Source: Sulfopaludibacter sp963815475 (GTDB lineage: Bacteria > Acidobacteriota > Terriglobia > Bryobacterales > Bryobacteraceae). From it: a stretch of DNA of 64,000 bases. The stretch covers positions 3,658,001 through 3,722,000 of the forward strand of contig CAWFHD010000003.1 in the NCBI GenBank assembly GCA_963815475.1, in the 5' to 3' direction. The notes beneath the pieces are model-generated. The model was given only the letters and a program-made list of their open reading frames with translations. It was not told where the DNA came from and made no database searches. Positions within the stretch are counted from its first letter, which is position 1, and each line of letters opens with the position of its first letter. The translations under genes and the position numbers were made by a program. Of the stretch, positions 57,443 to 64,000 are shown piece after piece.

Positions 57443-57498
57443 CGAGCCGATTTCGGCCCCACTATGCGGGCGCGCGGCGCAAACGTTAGAGTGGATGC

Positions 57499-58455
57499 AT
57501 GCGATTGCTCACCAGCCTGATCCTGGGCGTTGCCGCCTGCGCTGCCCAGCAACCGAGTTACAACCAGGCCGGAGAACTGATCCGGCCGGAGGATTATCGC
57601 GAGTGGATCTGGCTCACTTCCGGGCTAGGTATGACCTACGGTCCAGCGGCGCCCGCCGCCGCCTCGGTGCAACTATTCGATAACGTTTTCGTCTCTCCGG
57701 AGGCGTGGCGGAGCTTTCGGAATACGGGCGTCTGGCCGGAAAAGACGATGTTCGTGCTCGAAATCCGCTACTCGCAGTCCGAAGGCTCCATCAATCGGAG
57801 CGGCCACTTTCAGACGGACGTCAGTGCGATTGAGATGGCAGTGAAGGACAGCGCCAAAGCGCCCCAGGACAAATGGTCGTACTACGGGTTTCGCACGGTG
57901 GGCGGGGATGCCGCGAAGTCGGCGCCGGCGCTGCCTAAGACCGCCGGCTGCTTCGCGTGCCATACGGCAAACGGGGCCGTTGAAAATACTTTCACGCAGT
58001 TCTACCCGACGGCGCTCGCCGTAGCGCGCGAGAAAGGGACCGTGAAGGCGTCGCTACATTCGTGGACTCCCAGCCCGGCCGCGCTTTATCACAGCATCTC
58101 GTCCGGAGGTTGGGAGCAGGGTCGCGCGGCTTTGGACAAGGCCGCCGGGGAGGAACCCGGCGCGGCTGTGCTGAAGGAGCCGCTGCTGAATGCCCTCGGA
58201 TATCAGTTGTTGACCGCGAAACGCACTGCGGATGCGGTGGAATTGTTCCGGTACGCGGCCGCACGCTATCCAACTTCGGCCACCGCGTCTGACGGGCTGT
58301 CGGAATCGCTCGAAATCGCGGGGCGAAAAGAGGAAGCGCTACAGGCCGCGCGCCACACGTCGGAACTGATCGCGGGCGATACCGGCCTGCCGGAGGGTCG
58401 GAGGGCCGCACTCGACAAGGCCGTCAAAGAGCGCATTCAACGCCTCAGTCAGTAA
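57499..58455 (+). CDS. Cytochrome P460-like protein with TPR tail
   Basis: The 318-residue protein begins with a signal peptide (MRLLTSLILGVAACAA) and has the P460-type domain (REWIWLTSGLGMTYGP, FVSPEAWRSFRNTGVWPEKT quoted separately), ending with a c-type haem site GCFACHTANG (near 152). About 100 C-terminal residues form a TPR-like helical part (AVELFRYAAARYPTSATASDGLS). P460 cytochromes oxidise hydroxylamine-type compounds; in acidobacteria the role is not known. The covalent lysine link of P460 was not identified. Confidence 0.85.
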   Translation: MRLLTSLILGVAACAAQQPSYNQAGELIRPEDYREWIWLTSGLGMTYGPAAPAAASVQLFDNVFVSPEAWRSFRNTGVWPEKTMFVLEIRYSQSEGSINRSGHFQTDVSAIEMAVKDSAKAPQDKWSYYGFRTVGGDAAKSAPALPKTAGCFACHTANGAVENTFTQFYPTALAVAREKGTVKASLHSWTPSPAALYHSISSGGWEQGRAALDKAAGEEPGAAVLKEPLLNALGYQLLTAKRTADAVELFRYAAARYPTSATASDGLSESLEIAGRKEEALQAARHTSELIAGDTGLPEGRRAALDKAVKERIQRLSQ

Positions 58456-58497
58456 TGGATTTAGATGGCGGGTTTCAACCCGGTTCGCTCAATACAT

Positions 58498-58580
58498 ATT
58501 TAGCCACGAATGGACACGGATTTACGCAGATAAGAATTTTGGTGTTATCCGTGTTCCTCCGTGTGAATCCGTGGCTAAAT
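58498..58580. repeat. Palindromic intergenic repeat of 83 bp
   Basis: ATTTAGCCAC and GTGGCTAAAT are perfect inverted ends, and the interior continues with related halves (GGACACGGATTTACG and CCGTGTGAATCC). Elements with this ATTTAGCCAC...GGCTAAAT pattern are scattered in many soil and planctomycete-type genomes. It lies between the P460 gene and the small haem protein gene on opposite strands. Confidence 0.6.
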
Positions 58581-58684
58581 AATGTTGTGTCTGGAACGGT
58601 CGGTGGGAGATTCAGCCCAGGCGTGATCTCTAGCGGGACCACATTGGGGAGAGCGAGCGGGCTCCTGTTCCTGGGCTTGCAGCG

Positions 58685-58915
58685 TTACTTGCCGGTATAG
58701 CCGTCCATCGAGTGGCTGTGATCTTTGTAATACTTTCCCGCTTCGGTCTGGTTCTTCGCCATCTCGACTTTGTCGGCCACCATTTTGGTGTGGCAAAACG
58801 TGCAGGACTTCTTTTCCTTCTTGGCATACTCCGGTGTGCCGTAGCTCGCCGTGGTGCAAACCAGGAAGCCGGCTGTCAGGATCACTGAGGGTACTGCCAA
58901 TTTCAAAAAGCGCAT
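58685..58915 (-). CDS. Small secreted haem-binding (c-type) protein
   Basis: The 76-residue protein has a signal peptide (MRFLKLAVPSVILTAGFLVC) and one CTFCH haem-binding site (residues about 38-42), with a lysine-rich surrounding. AGGAGA lies eight bases before the ATG at 58915. It could be a mono-haem electron carrier. It is on the strand opposite the P460-like gene, with convergent stops. Confidence 0.72.
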   Translation of the reverse strand: MRFLKLAVPSVILTAGFLVCTTASYGTPEYAKKEKKSCTFCHTKMVADKVEMAKNQTEAGKYYKDHSHSMDGYTGK

Positions 58916-59034
58916 TTACATATTCTCCTATATTCGACTCAGATTACCGCACTCTGAGGTCTGAATATCCGATCCCATTATAACCGTGTTGTTAGGATAT
59001 TCAACACAACTGTGGATTAAAATGCGGTGAAAAT

Positions 59035-59637
59035 TTAGAGGCTAGCTTCCGATTCCAGGCTGCGCCACAGATACCAACTTGCGACGGTACAGTAAGGGCG
59101 CCACGGAGCGGCAATCGTCTCGATTTCGGCGGGCGTCGGCATGTCGGCCAGATTGTAGGCCTTGCGGATGGCGTTGCGGATTCCGAGGTCGCCTACGGGC
59201 AGGACGTCGGGGCGGCGGAGCGCGAACATCAGGAACATGTGGACGGTCCACACGCCGATTCCCTTCACCTGGGTGAGCCGCTCGATAACTTCGGCGTCCG
59301 GCAGATCCAGCAGTTCTTCGAAGACCACGGCGCCGGAGCGGGTATGGCGCGCCAGATCGCGGATGTAGGCGGTCTTCTGAGTGGAAAGTCCCTGGGTCCG
59401 CATGCGCGAGGGACGCAGTTTGAGGATGCTCTGGGGAGTCAGTTGGCCGCCCACGGCCTGCGCCAGGCGGCCGAAGATCACGCTCGCCACGCGTCCGCTA
59501 AGCTGTTGATAGACAATCGATTTAACCAAGGTTTCAAAGCCGGGGTCGCGAAATTCGATACGATAGTCTCCGACCCTTTGGATGATTGCAGAGAGGACGG
59601 GGTCAGACGTCGTGAGGTGAGAAATGGCGTGCATCAT
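59035..59637 (-). CDS. AlkA-type DNA-3-methyladenine glycosylase
   Basis: The 200-residue protein has the HhH-GPD motif with KGIGVWTVHMFLMFALRRP and the catalytic aspartate in LPVGDLGI, and YQQLSGRVASVIFGR in the N-terminal helices. AlkA removes alkylated bases during base-excision repair. It lacks the N-terminal AraC/Ada part of larger enterobacterial forms, as is usual. It is divergent from the VWFA gene. Confidence 0.92.
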   Translation of the reverse strand: MMHAISHLTTSDPVLSAIIQRVGDYRIEFRDPGFETLVKSIVYQQLSGRVASVIFGRLAQAVGGQLTPQSILKLRPSRMRTQGLSTQKTAYIRDLARHTRSGAVVFEELLDLPDAEVIERLTQVKGIGVWTVHMFLMFALRRPDVLPVGDLGIRNAIRKAYNLADMPTPAEIETIAAPWRPYCTVASWYLWRSLESEASL

Positions 59638-59683
59638 GATGAAACATATGCGTGCAGTGGCACGTCACCCCTATTGTACCGGG

Positions 59684-60661
59684 ATGCGAATACTTGCTTG
59701 CTTTGCCGTAAGCGCCGCACTACTGGCGCAACAACCTCCTCAACAGAAGCCTGTTGAAGACCTTCCGTCCATTAAAGTCGATGTCAGCGTGGTCAACGTG
59801 CTGGCCTCGGTGCGCGACAAAAAGGGCGCCCTGGTGCCCCACTTGTCGCAGAACGACTTCATCATTCTGGAAGACGGCAAGCCTCAGCCGATCAAATACT
59901 TCACGCCGGAATCGGACCTGCCCCTGACCATCGGGATGCTGGTGGATGTGAGCGGCAGCCAGGAGAACCTTATCGGGATCGAACGCAACGCCGCGTCGCA
60001 GTTCTTTTCGCAGGTGCTCCGCAAGAAGGACGAAGCGTTTCTGATCTCCTTCGGGCCGGAGGCGGAGTTATTGCAGGACTATACCAACTCGTCCCGGCTG
60101 CTCAACGAAGGGCTGAACCAGTTGCGCGTGCGCGGTGGCGTGGGCGGCTTCGGGCCCGGGCCTGTCCCGACCATCGGGCAGGCGCGCGGCACCATTCTCT
60201 ACGACGCCATATATCTGGCTGCCAATGACAAGCTGCGCACGGAGGTGGGGCGCAAAGTGATCGTAGTGATCACCGATGGCGTGGACGAAGGCAGCCGGCT
60301 CACCAACGATCAGGGGATCGAAGCGGCGCAGAAGGCCGATGCCGTAATCTATAGCGTTCTGTACTCCGACCCACGATTCCGTGGTCCCTTCGGGAATTTT
60401 GGCGGCGGCGAGAGCGCGCTGCACAAGATGTCGGATGCGACCGGCGGCCGAGTGTTTCGCGTGGACCGCGGGCACACGCTGGACCAGGTTTTCCGAGAAT
60501 TGCAGGAAGAGATGCGGAGCCAGTATTCCATCGGATACACTCCCGTGAACGATAACAAGGACGGGTCGTACCGGAAGCTGGAGATCAAGATGTCGAATAA
60601 GGATCTGAAGGCTCAGGCTCGCAAGGGTTACTACGCGATTCGTCCGGAGACTCGCCAATAA
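59684..60661 (+). CDS. VWFA-domain protein, acidobacterial type
   Basis: From the ATG at 59684 a signal peptide (MRILACFAVSAALLA) is followed by the domain of the 'VWFA-related Acidobacterial' family: LPSIKVDVSVVNVLASVRDK, the metal site GMLVDVSGSQENL (DxSxS-like), KVIVVITDGVDEGS, and GGRVFRVDRGHTLDQVF. Length 325 is normal. It is probably surface or periplasmic; the binding partner is unknown. I rejected an earlier in-frame ATG because the signal peptide starts at 59684. Confidence 0.87.
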   Translation: MRILACFAVSAALLAQQPPQQKPVEDLPSIKVDVSVVNVLASVRDKKGALVPHLSQNDFIILEDGKPQPIKYFTPESDLPLTIGMLVDVSGSQENLIGIERNAASQFFSQVLRKKDEAFLISFGPEAELLQDYTNSSRLLNEGLNQLRVRGGVGGFGPGPVPTIGQARGTILYDAIYLAANDKLRTEVGRKVIVVITDGVDEGSRLTNDQGIEAAQKADAVIYSVLYSDPRFRGPFGNFGGGESALHKMSDATGGRVFRVDRGHTLDQVFRELQEEMRSQYSIGYTPVNDNKDGSYRKLEIKMSNKDLKAQARKGYYAIRPETRQ

Positions 60662-60670
60662 CCGCGGGCC

Positions 60671-63295
60671 TTACTCTTCCCTCAACGCTACCATCGGGTC
60701 CAGATCCGCGGCTCGTCGGGCCGGGAGCCAGGCGGCCAGGGCGGCTACGGCTGCCATCAGGAGTGCCGCTCCGCCTAGCGTTCCATAATCGTTGGGCGCG
60801 ATTCCGTAGAGTTGGCTTTGGATGGCGGGACCGGCTGCCAGCGCCCCGGCTCCTCCCAATAACAGGCTGACTGCTACCGGGATTGCCATTTCCCGCATCA
60901 GCATTCCCGACACTTGGCGGCTACGTGCTCCCAATGCCAGCCGGATTCCGATCTCCTGGGTCCGACGTTTCACGGCGTATGAGATCACTCCGTAGACGCC
61001 GATGCAGGTCAGCAGCAGTGCTACCACTCCGAAACATGCAGACAGCGCGGCCATAGTCTTTTCGTGCGCCAGGTTGGCATCCACCAGGTCGTCCAGGGTA
61101 CGAATCTCGCCCACGGGAAGGTCGGGATCCACTTGGCGCAGGGCCGCACGCACTGCTCCGGTGAGCGCCGCGGGATCGCCTTTTACGCGGAGGATCGCCT
61201 CGGTGACCGGCGCCGGGTGTTGCGCGATCGGGATGTAGATCAGGAAGGCGTAAGGATCGCGCGGTGTGAAGCGGACGTCCTGCGCCACGCCGACTACTCG
61301 ATAGCTGTGTTGGGAATCGAATTGCCGCGTTCCGGAAATGGTTTTACCCACGGCGCTGGCTCCTCCGAAAAGCGCGCGCGCCGCGGTTTGGCTCAACACT
61401 GCGACGGCAGGAGAGCCTTCGCGATCCTCATCGGCGATGCCGCGTCCCTCGCGGATGGGGATTCCCATGGATTCGAAATACCTGGAGCTGACGTCCACCA
61501 GGCGGCTATAATCGCCTTCCTGCGCAGGACGCTCCGGCGCGGAAAACGGGCTGGTCCGCTGGAACGGTGAGAGCGGTCCGAAGGCCGCGAGCGCTGCCAC
61601 GCGCACTCCGGGCAGTTGATTGAGGCGTTCGTATAGCGGCTGGCGAATGCGCCGGTTGCGCTCCATCATGGTCTTGTTGAACTCGATGGGAAGGTTCACC
61701 GTGAGCACGCGCTCACTCTGAAGTCCGAAATTCTGGTGGCGCAGATTCCAGAGCGAGCGCACCAGCAGGGCCGCGCCGGAGAGCAGCAACAGCGAGATCG
61801 AGATCTGCGCCATCACCAGAATGCGGCCCATGCGACGGCGGGAACGGCTGCCGCCCAGGCTGCGCCGTGCGCCTTGCAAGGCGGCGTGCACATCCACGCG
61901 CGTGGCGGTAAGCGCGGGCGCCAGCCCGAAGAGAACGGTGGCGGCAATTCCGATGGCGGCGGTGAAGAGCGCGGCACCCCATCCGAACTGCAATGCGATT
62001 TGTTTGCCCGATCCTGCGAGCACCAGGAGTGCCTGGGAAGCGCGCCACGCCACCGCGACGGCCAGCAGAGATCCCAGCGCGGAGAGCAGCAGGCTCTCGA
62101 TGAGCAACTGCCGGAGCAGGCGATGCCGGCTGGCTCCCAGCGCCAGCCTGATGCCGATCTGATGCGTTCGGGCCGTCGCTCTCCCGAGCAGCAGGTTGGC
62201 GAGATTGCAGCAGGCGATGAGCAGCACGAAGCCCACCGTCGCCATGAGCAGCCAGAGCGGGCGGGCGAAACCCTGCAACTCGTCGATGCCGCGGCCGGCG
62301 GGCTGCAGGTGGAGTTGATAGTGGCCCGTGGAGCGGACGTTGAGATGGGCAAACTGCTGGTAGAGGGCGTCGAGCGCCGGTTGCGCCTGGCGGATCGAGA
62401 TACTGGGCCGGAGGCGCGCGATTACTGCCAGCCATGAAGAATATGGCGCGTCGAGCCAGTCGGACGCCATCACCAGCGGCTGGAGCGACATGGGCAGCCA
62501 GACGTCGGGATACTGGCCGAGAGTTTCGCCGAAGAAGCCGGGCGGCGTCACTCCGGCGATGGTGACTACGGCTTTGTTGATCAGCAGGGTCTTGCCGATG
62601 GCTTCTGGGCTGCGGGCGAATTCGTCATTCCAGAACTTGTCGCTGATGACGGCGACGGGCGAGGCGGTGCGTTCATCCTCGTCCGTGAAGATGCGGCCGG
62701 CACGGGCATTTACGCCGAGGACGCGGAAATAGCCGCCGCTCACCAACACGCCGCTTACCGTCTTCAGCGGACCTCGACCGCGCAGCACGGCTTCGTGCAG
62801 GGGAAATGCGCTCACCGCGGCCACGCCGTCGAGGACCTGCTGGCGAGCCGCCATTTCGCGAAACAGAGGATAGCTGAAGCTCTGGTACTTGCCTTCGTGG
62901 AGCAGTTGGAGTTGCACCAGGCGCTGCGGATTGGGCACCGGCAGGGGACGGAAGACCACGGCGTCGAGCACCTGGTAGATGGCCGTGTTGGCGCCGATTC
63001 CGAGGGCCAGAGTGAGGACAGCGGCGGCTGCGAAGGCGGGGCCGGCGCGCAATTGGCGGAAGGCGAAGCGCAGATCCTGCGCCAGACCGTCGAGCAGTGG
63101 GACGCGGCGAACATCGCGATGCAATTCGCGGATCTGGGTGATGCCTCCGATCTCGCGACGCGCGGCCAAGCGTGCATCTTCGGCGGTGAGGCCGCGGCGC
63201 TGGTAGTCGGCCGCCAGAAGGTCGAGATGGTGCTGCAATTCCTCGTCGAGCCGCGCGCCGGAGTTGGTGAAGATGGATTTCAGGCGGGCGAACAT
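60671..63295 (-). CDS. ADOP-type ABC transporter permease (FtsX/MacB-like)
   Basis: The protein (874 residues from the ATG at 63295) has the ADOP layout: an N-terminal cytosolic segment (LDEELQHHLDLLAADYQRRG), then two FtsX-type permease units each with a MacB-like extracytoplasmic domain (LTLALGIGANTAIYQV, IGIRLALGASRHRLLRQ; EIGIRLALGARSRQVSG). Such proteins export substrates or signals with an ATPase partner, which is not adjacent. AGGGAG and the ATG are right after the PadR stop (two-base gap), so it is co-transcribed with PadR. The longer frame upstream overlaps padR and is not used. Confidence 0.9.
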   Translation of the reverse strand: MFARLKSIFTNSGARLDEELQHHLDLLAADYQRRGLTAEDARLAARREIGGITQIRELHRDVRRVPLLDGLAQDLRFAFRQLRAGPAFAAAAVLTLALGIGANTAIYQVLDAVVFRPLPVPNPQRLVQLQLLHEGKYQSFSYPLFREMAARQQVLDGVAAVSAFPLHEAVLRGRGPLKTVSGVLVSGGYFRVLGVNARAGRIFTDEDERTASPVAVISDKFWNDEFARSPEAIGKTLLINKAVVTIAGVTPPGFFGETLGQYPDVWLPMSLQPLVMASDWLDAPYSSWLAVIARLRPSISIRQAQPALDALYQQFAHLNVRSTGHYQLHLQPAGRGIDELQGFARPLWLLMATVGFVLLIACCNLANLLLGRATARTHQIGIRLALGASRHRLLRQLLIESLLLSALGSLLAVAVAWRASQALLVLAGSGKQIALQFGWGAALFTAAIGIAATVLFGLAPALTATRVDVHAALQGARRSLGGSRSRRRMGRILVMAQISISLLLLSGAALLVRSLWNLRHQNFGLQSERVLTVNLPIEFNKTMMERNRRIRQPLYERLNQLPGVRVAALAAFGPLSPFQRTSPFSAPERPAQEGDYSRLVDVSSRYFESMGIPIREGRGIADEDREGSPAVAVLSQTAARALFGGASAVGKTISGTRQFDSQHSYRVVGVAQDVRFTPRDPYAFLIYIPIAQHPAPVTEAILRVKGDPAALTGAVRAALRQVDPDLPVGEIRTLDDLVDANLAHEKTMAALSACFGVVALLLTCIGVYGVISYAVKRRTQEIGIRLALGARSRQVSGMLMREMAIPVAVSLLLGGAGALAAGPAIQSQLYGIAPNDYGTLGGAALLMAAVAALAAWLPARRAADLDPMVALREE

Positions 63296-63297
63296 GA

Positions 63298-63639
63298 TCA
63301 GGATTCTCCCTCGAGGAGGCGGTTGACCATGGCCACGGTGCGCGACCAGTTTTGCTCCTCGACGGTCAATTGTTTGCGGCCGGCGCGCGTGATGGCGTAG
63401 AAGCGGGCGCGGCGTTTGTTTTCGCTTTCGCCCCATTCGCTCGAAATCCAGCCGCGCTGTTCCAGGCGCAGAAGGGCCGGATAAATCGTGCCCTGATTCA
63501 GAGCGAGTGAGCTTTGCGACACTTGCTCAATACGGCGCGCGATGCCATAGCCATGGAGCGGCCCAAGGCCGTCGAGGGTCTTGAGCACCATCAGGTCCAG
63601 AGTGCCGTACGGAACTTCACCGCGACTCGTGTTGTCCAT
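63298..63639 (-). CDS. PadR-family transcription regulator
   Basis: The protein (113 residues from the ATG at 63639) has the winged-helix PadR pattern: LDLMVLKTLDGLGPLHGYGI, SLALNQGTIYPALLRLEQRGW and ARFYAITRAGRKQL (each under 20 residues). PadR repressors are usually small-ligand-sensing and control nearby transporter genes. I prefer the second ATG at 63639, since the promoter boxes place the transcript start there; an ATG at 63645 is six bases upstream. It is the first gene of the pair with the ADOP permease. Confidence 0.9.
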   Translation of the reverse strand: MDNTSRGEVPYGTLDLMVLKTLDGLGPLHGYGIARRIEQVSQSSLALNQGTIYPALLRLEQRGWISSEWGESENKRRARFYAITRAGRKQLTVEEQNWSRTVAMVNRLLEGES

Positions 63640-63646
63640 CAACATG

Positions 63647-63676
63647 AGTATGGAGCCGGGACCTGTTGAAAGTCAA
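63647..63676 (-). promoter_or_regulatory. Promoter of padR, leaderless-type
   Basis: TTGACT (63676-63671) and CATACT (63652-63647) are 18 bases apart. Transcription would start about seven bases after the -10 box, at or near the ATG at 63639, so the mRNA may have no leader. Confidence 0.5.
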
Positions 63677-63680
63677 CAGG
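63662..63680. promoter_or_regulatory. Candidate PadR operator overlapping the -35 box
   Basis: CCTGTTGA and TCAACAGG are perfect 8-bp inverted repeats separated by three bases (AAG), covering the -35 box of the padR promoter. It fits autoregulation of the padR-permease pair by PadR, but the site is not the usual ATGT-N8-ACAT form. Confidence 0.5.
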
Positions 63681-63701
63681 GGAGGAGGCGCCGGCTTCTT
63701 C

Positions 63702-64000
63702 TTAGGTCCGTCGTCCAAACGCGCCCAAGACGGCCGAGAGTGCTCGAACGAGACGATTCCGATCCACTGACTGGGGCAGCGGAATCGATAGGGTCGGACG
63801 GTTTGTGCGTGGATCGAGCGTCACCAGATTCGCAAAAGCATCGTCAGTGGGAGCGTTTTGCGCCACGGATGCGAGGGACTCGAGGAATCGCACGCCCGTT
63901 TCGATGAGCCCAGCCGCAGCCTGCTCGAATTCGGTGGATTGAGTCGCGGCTTTTGCGGCGGCATCTGTTAACGCTGCCGCGGGGATAGATCCTGGTATGG
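63702..64000 (-). CDS. C-terminal part of an unknown protein (runs off right edge)
   Basis: The reading frame is open from the right edge to a stop at 63702, giving about 99 residues rich in Ala, Leu and Val (ATQSTEFEQAAAGLIETGVR, LPQSVDRNRLVRALSAVLGA, quoted separately). The start is outside the window. The composition is protein-like, and no membrane segment is visible. I do not recognise a family. Confidence 0.55.
   Translation of the reverse strand, partial: IPGSIPAAALTDAAAKAATQSTEFEQAAAGLIETGVRFLESLASVAQNAPTDDAFANLVTLDPRTNRPTLSIPLPQSVDRNRLVRALSAVLGAFGRRT

Overview
The window looks like a chromosome segment of an Acidobacteriota bacterium of the Solibacter/Bryobacter group. This is inferred from gene content: two large secreted proteins with SBBP-type repeats and a C-terminal domain of the TIGR03437 type, a secreted protein of the 'VWFA-related Acidobacterial' type, an ADOP-type permease paired with a PadR regulator, high GC, and frequent GTG/TTG starts. 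No 16S rRNA gene is present, so the lineage call is not definitive.

Region 1 (1-11.5 kb) is accessory DNA lying on the 3' side of a tRNA-Asn gene (11553-11624, minus strand). Its left part (1-4.9 kb) is a minus-strand, phage-type gene set: two different ParB-like/DNA-methyltransferase fusions, a PAPS-reductase-like PP-loop protein, a zinc ribbon and two small unknowns. Its right part (5.6-11.1 kb) is a compact minus-strand set: a DNA methyltransferase, a protein with two GHKL ATPase modules (one MutL/Hsp90/MORC-like, one histidine-kinase-like), a response regulator and a PIN-domain protein, preceded by a DUF4062-type protein. The overlapping genes and composition suggest an undescribed anti-phage or conflict system. 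Between the two parts lies a gene-free stretch holding a 280-bp element bounded by 34-bp inverted repeats, with an internal palindrome and a terminator-like hairpin.

Region 2 (11.6-18.2 kb) is core metabolism: a pduS-pduT-like microcompartment pair, ilvD, and a four-subunit 2-oxoacid:ferredoxin oxidoreductase (delta-alpha-beta-gamma). The first three genes are each broken by several one-base indels, many at short homopolymers. Because ilvD is normally an essential biosynthetic gene, I read these as probable sequence errors and give merged coordinates. Single indels of the same kind occur in the oxidoreductase beta gene, metH and one secreted repeat protein.

Region 3 (18.2-34.6 kb) holds a secreted beta-propeller-like protein, an alpha/beta hydrolase-LytS-LytTR operon, a threonine dehydratase-like enzyme, secreted FISUMP-like and PA14 proteins, metH, a TPR protein, an SDR enzyme and katG. 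Region 4 (34.6-46.2 kb) has a giant SBBP protein, truB followed by envelope/glycan-type methyltransferases and a glycosyltransferase, a RodZ-like protein, pgsA and a degenerate sulfatase. Region 5 (46.2-64 kb) has a Tat-exported RidA protein, a 1406-residue NHL/Ig-repeat protein, a two-lobed bacterial aspartic protease, a phytoene-desaturase-like flavoprotein, a second SBBP protein, a cytochrome P460-like protein and a small haem-binding protein, an AlkA-type glycosylase, a VWFA protein and the PadR-ADOP pair with a visible operator. A partial gene runs off each end. I saw no CRISPR array, integrase, reverse transcriptase or intact insertion sequence.
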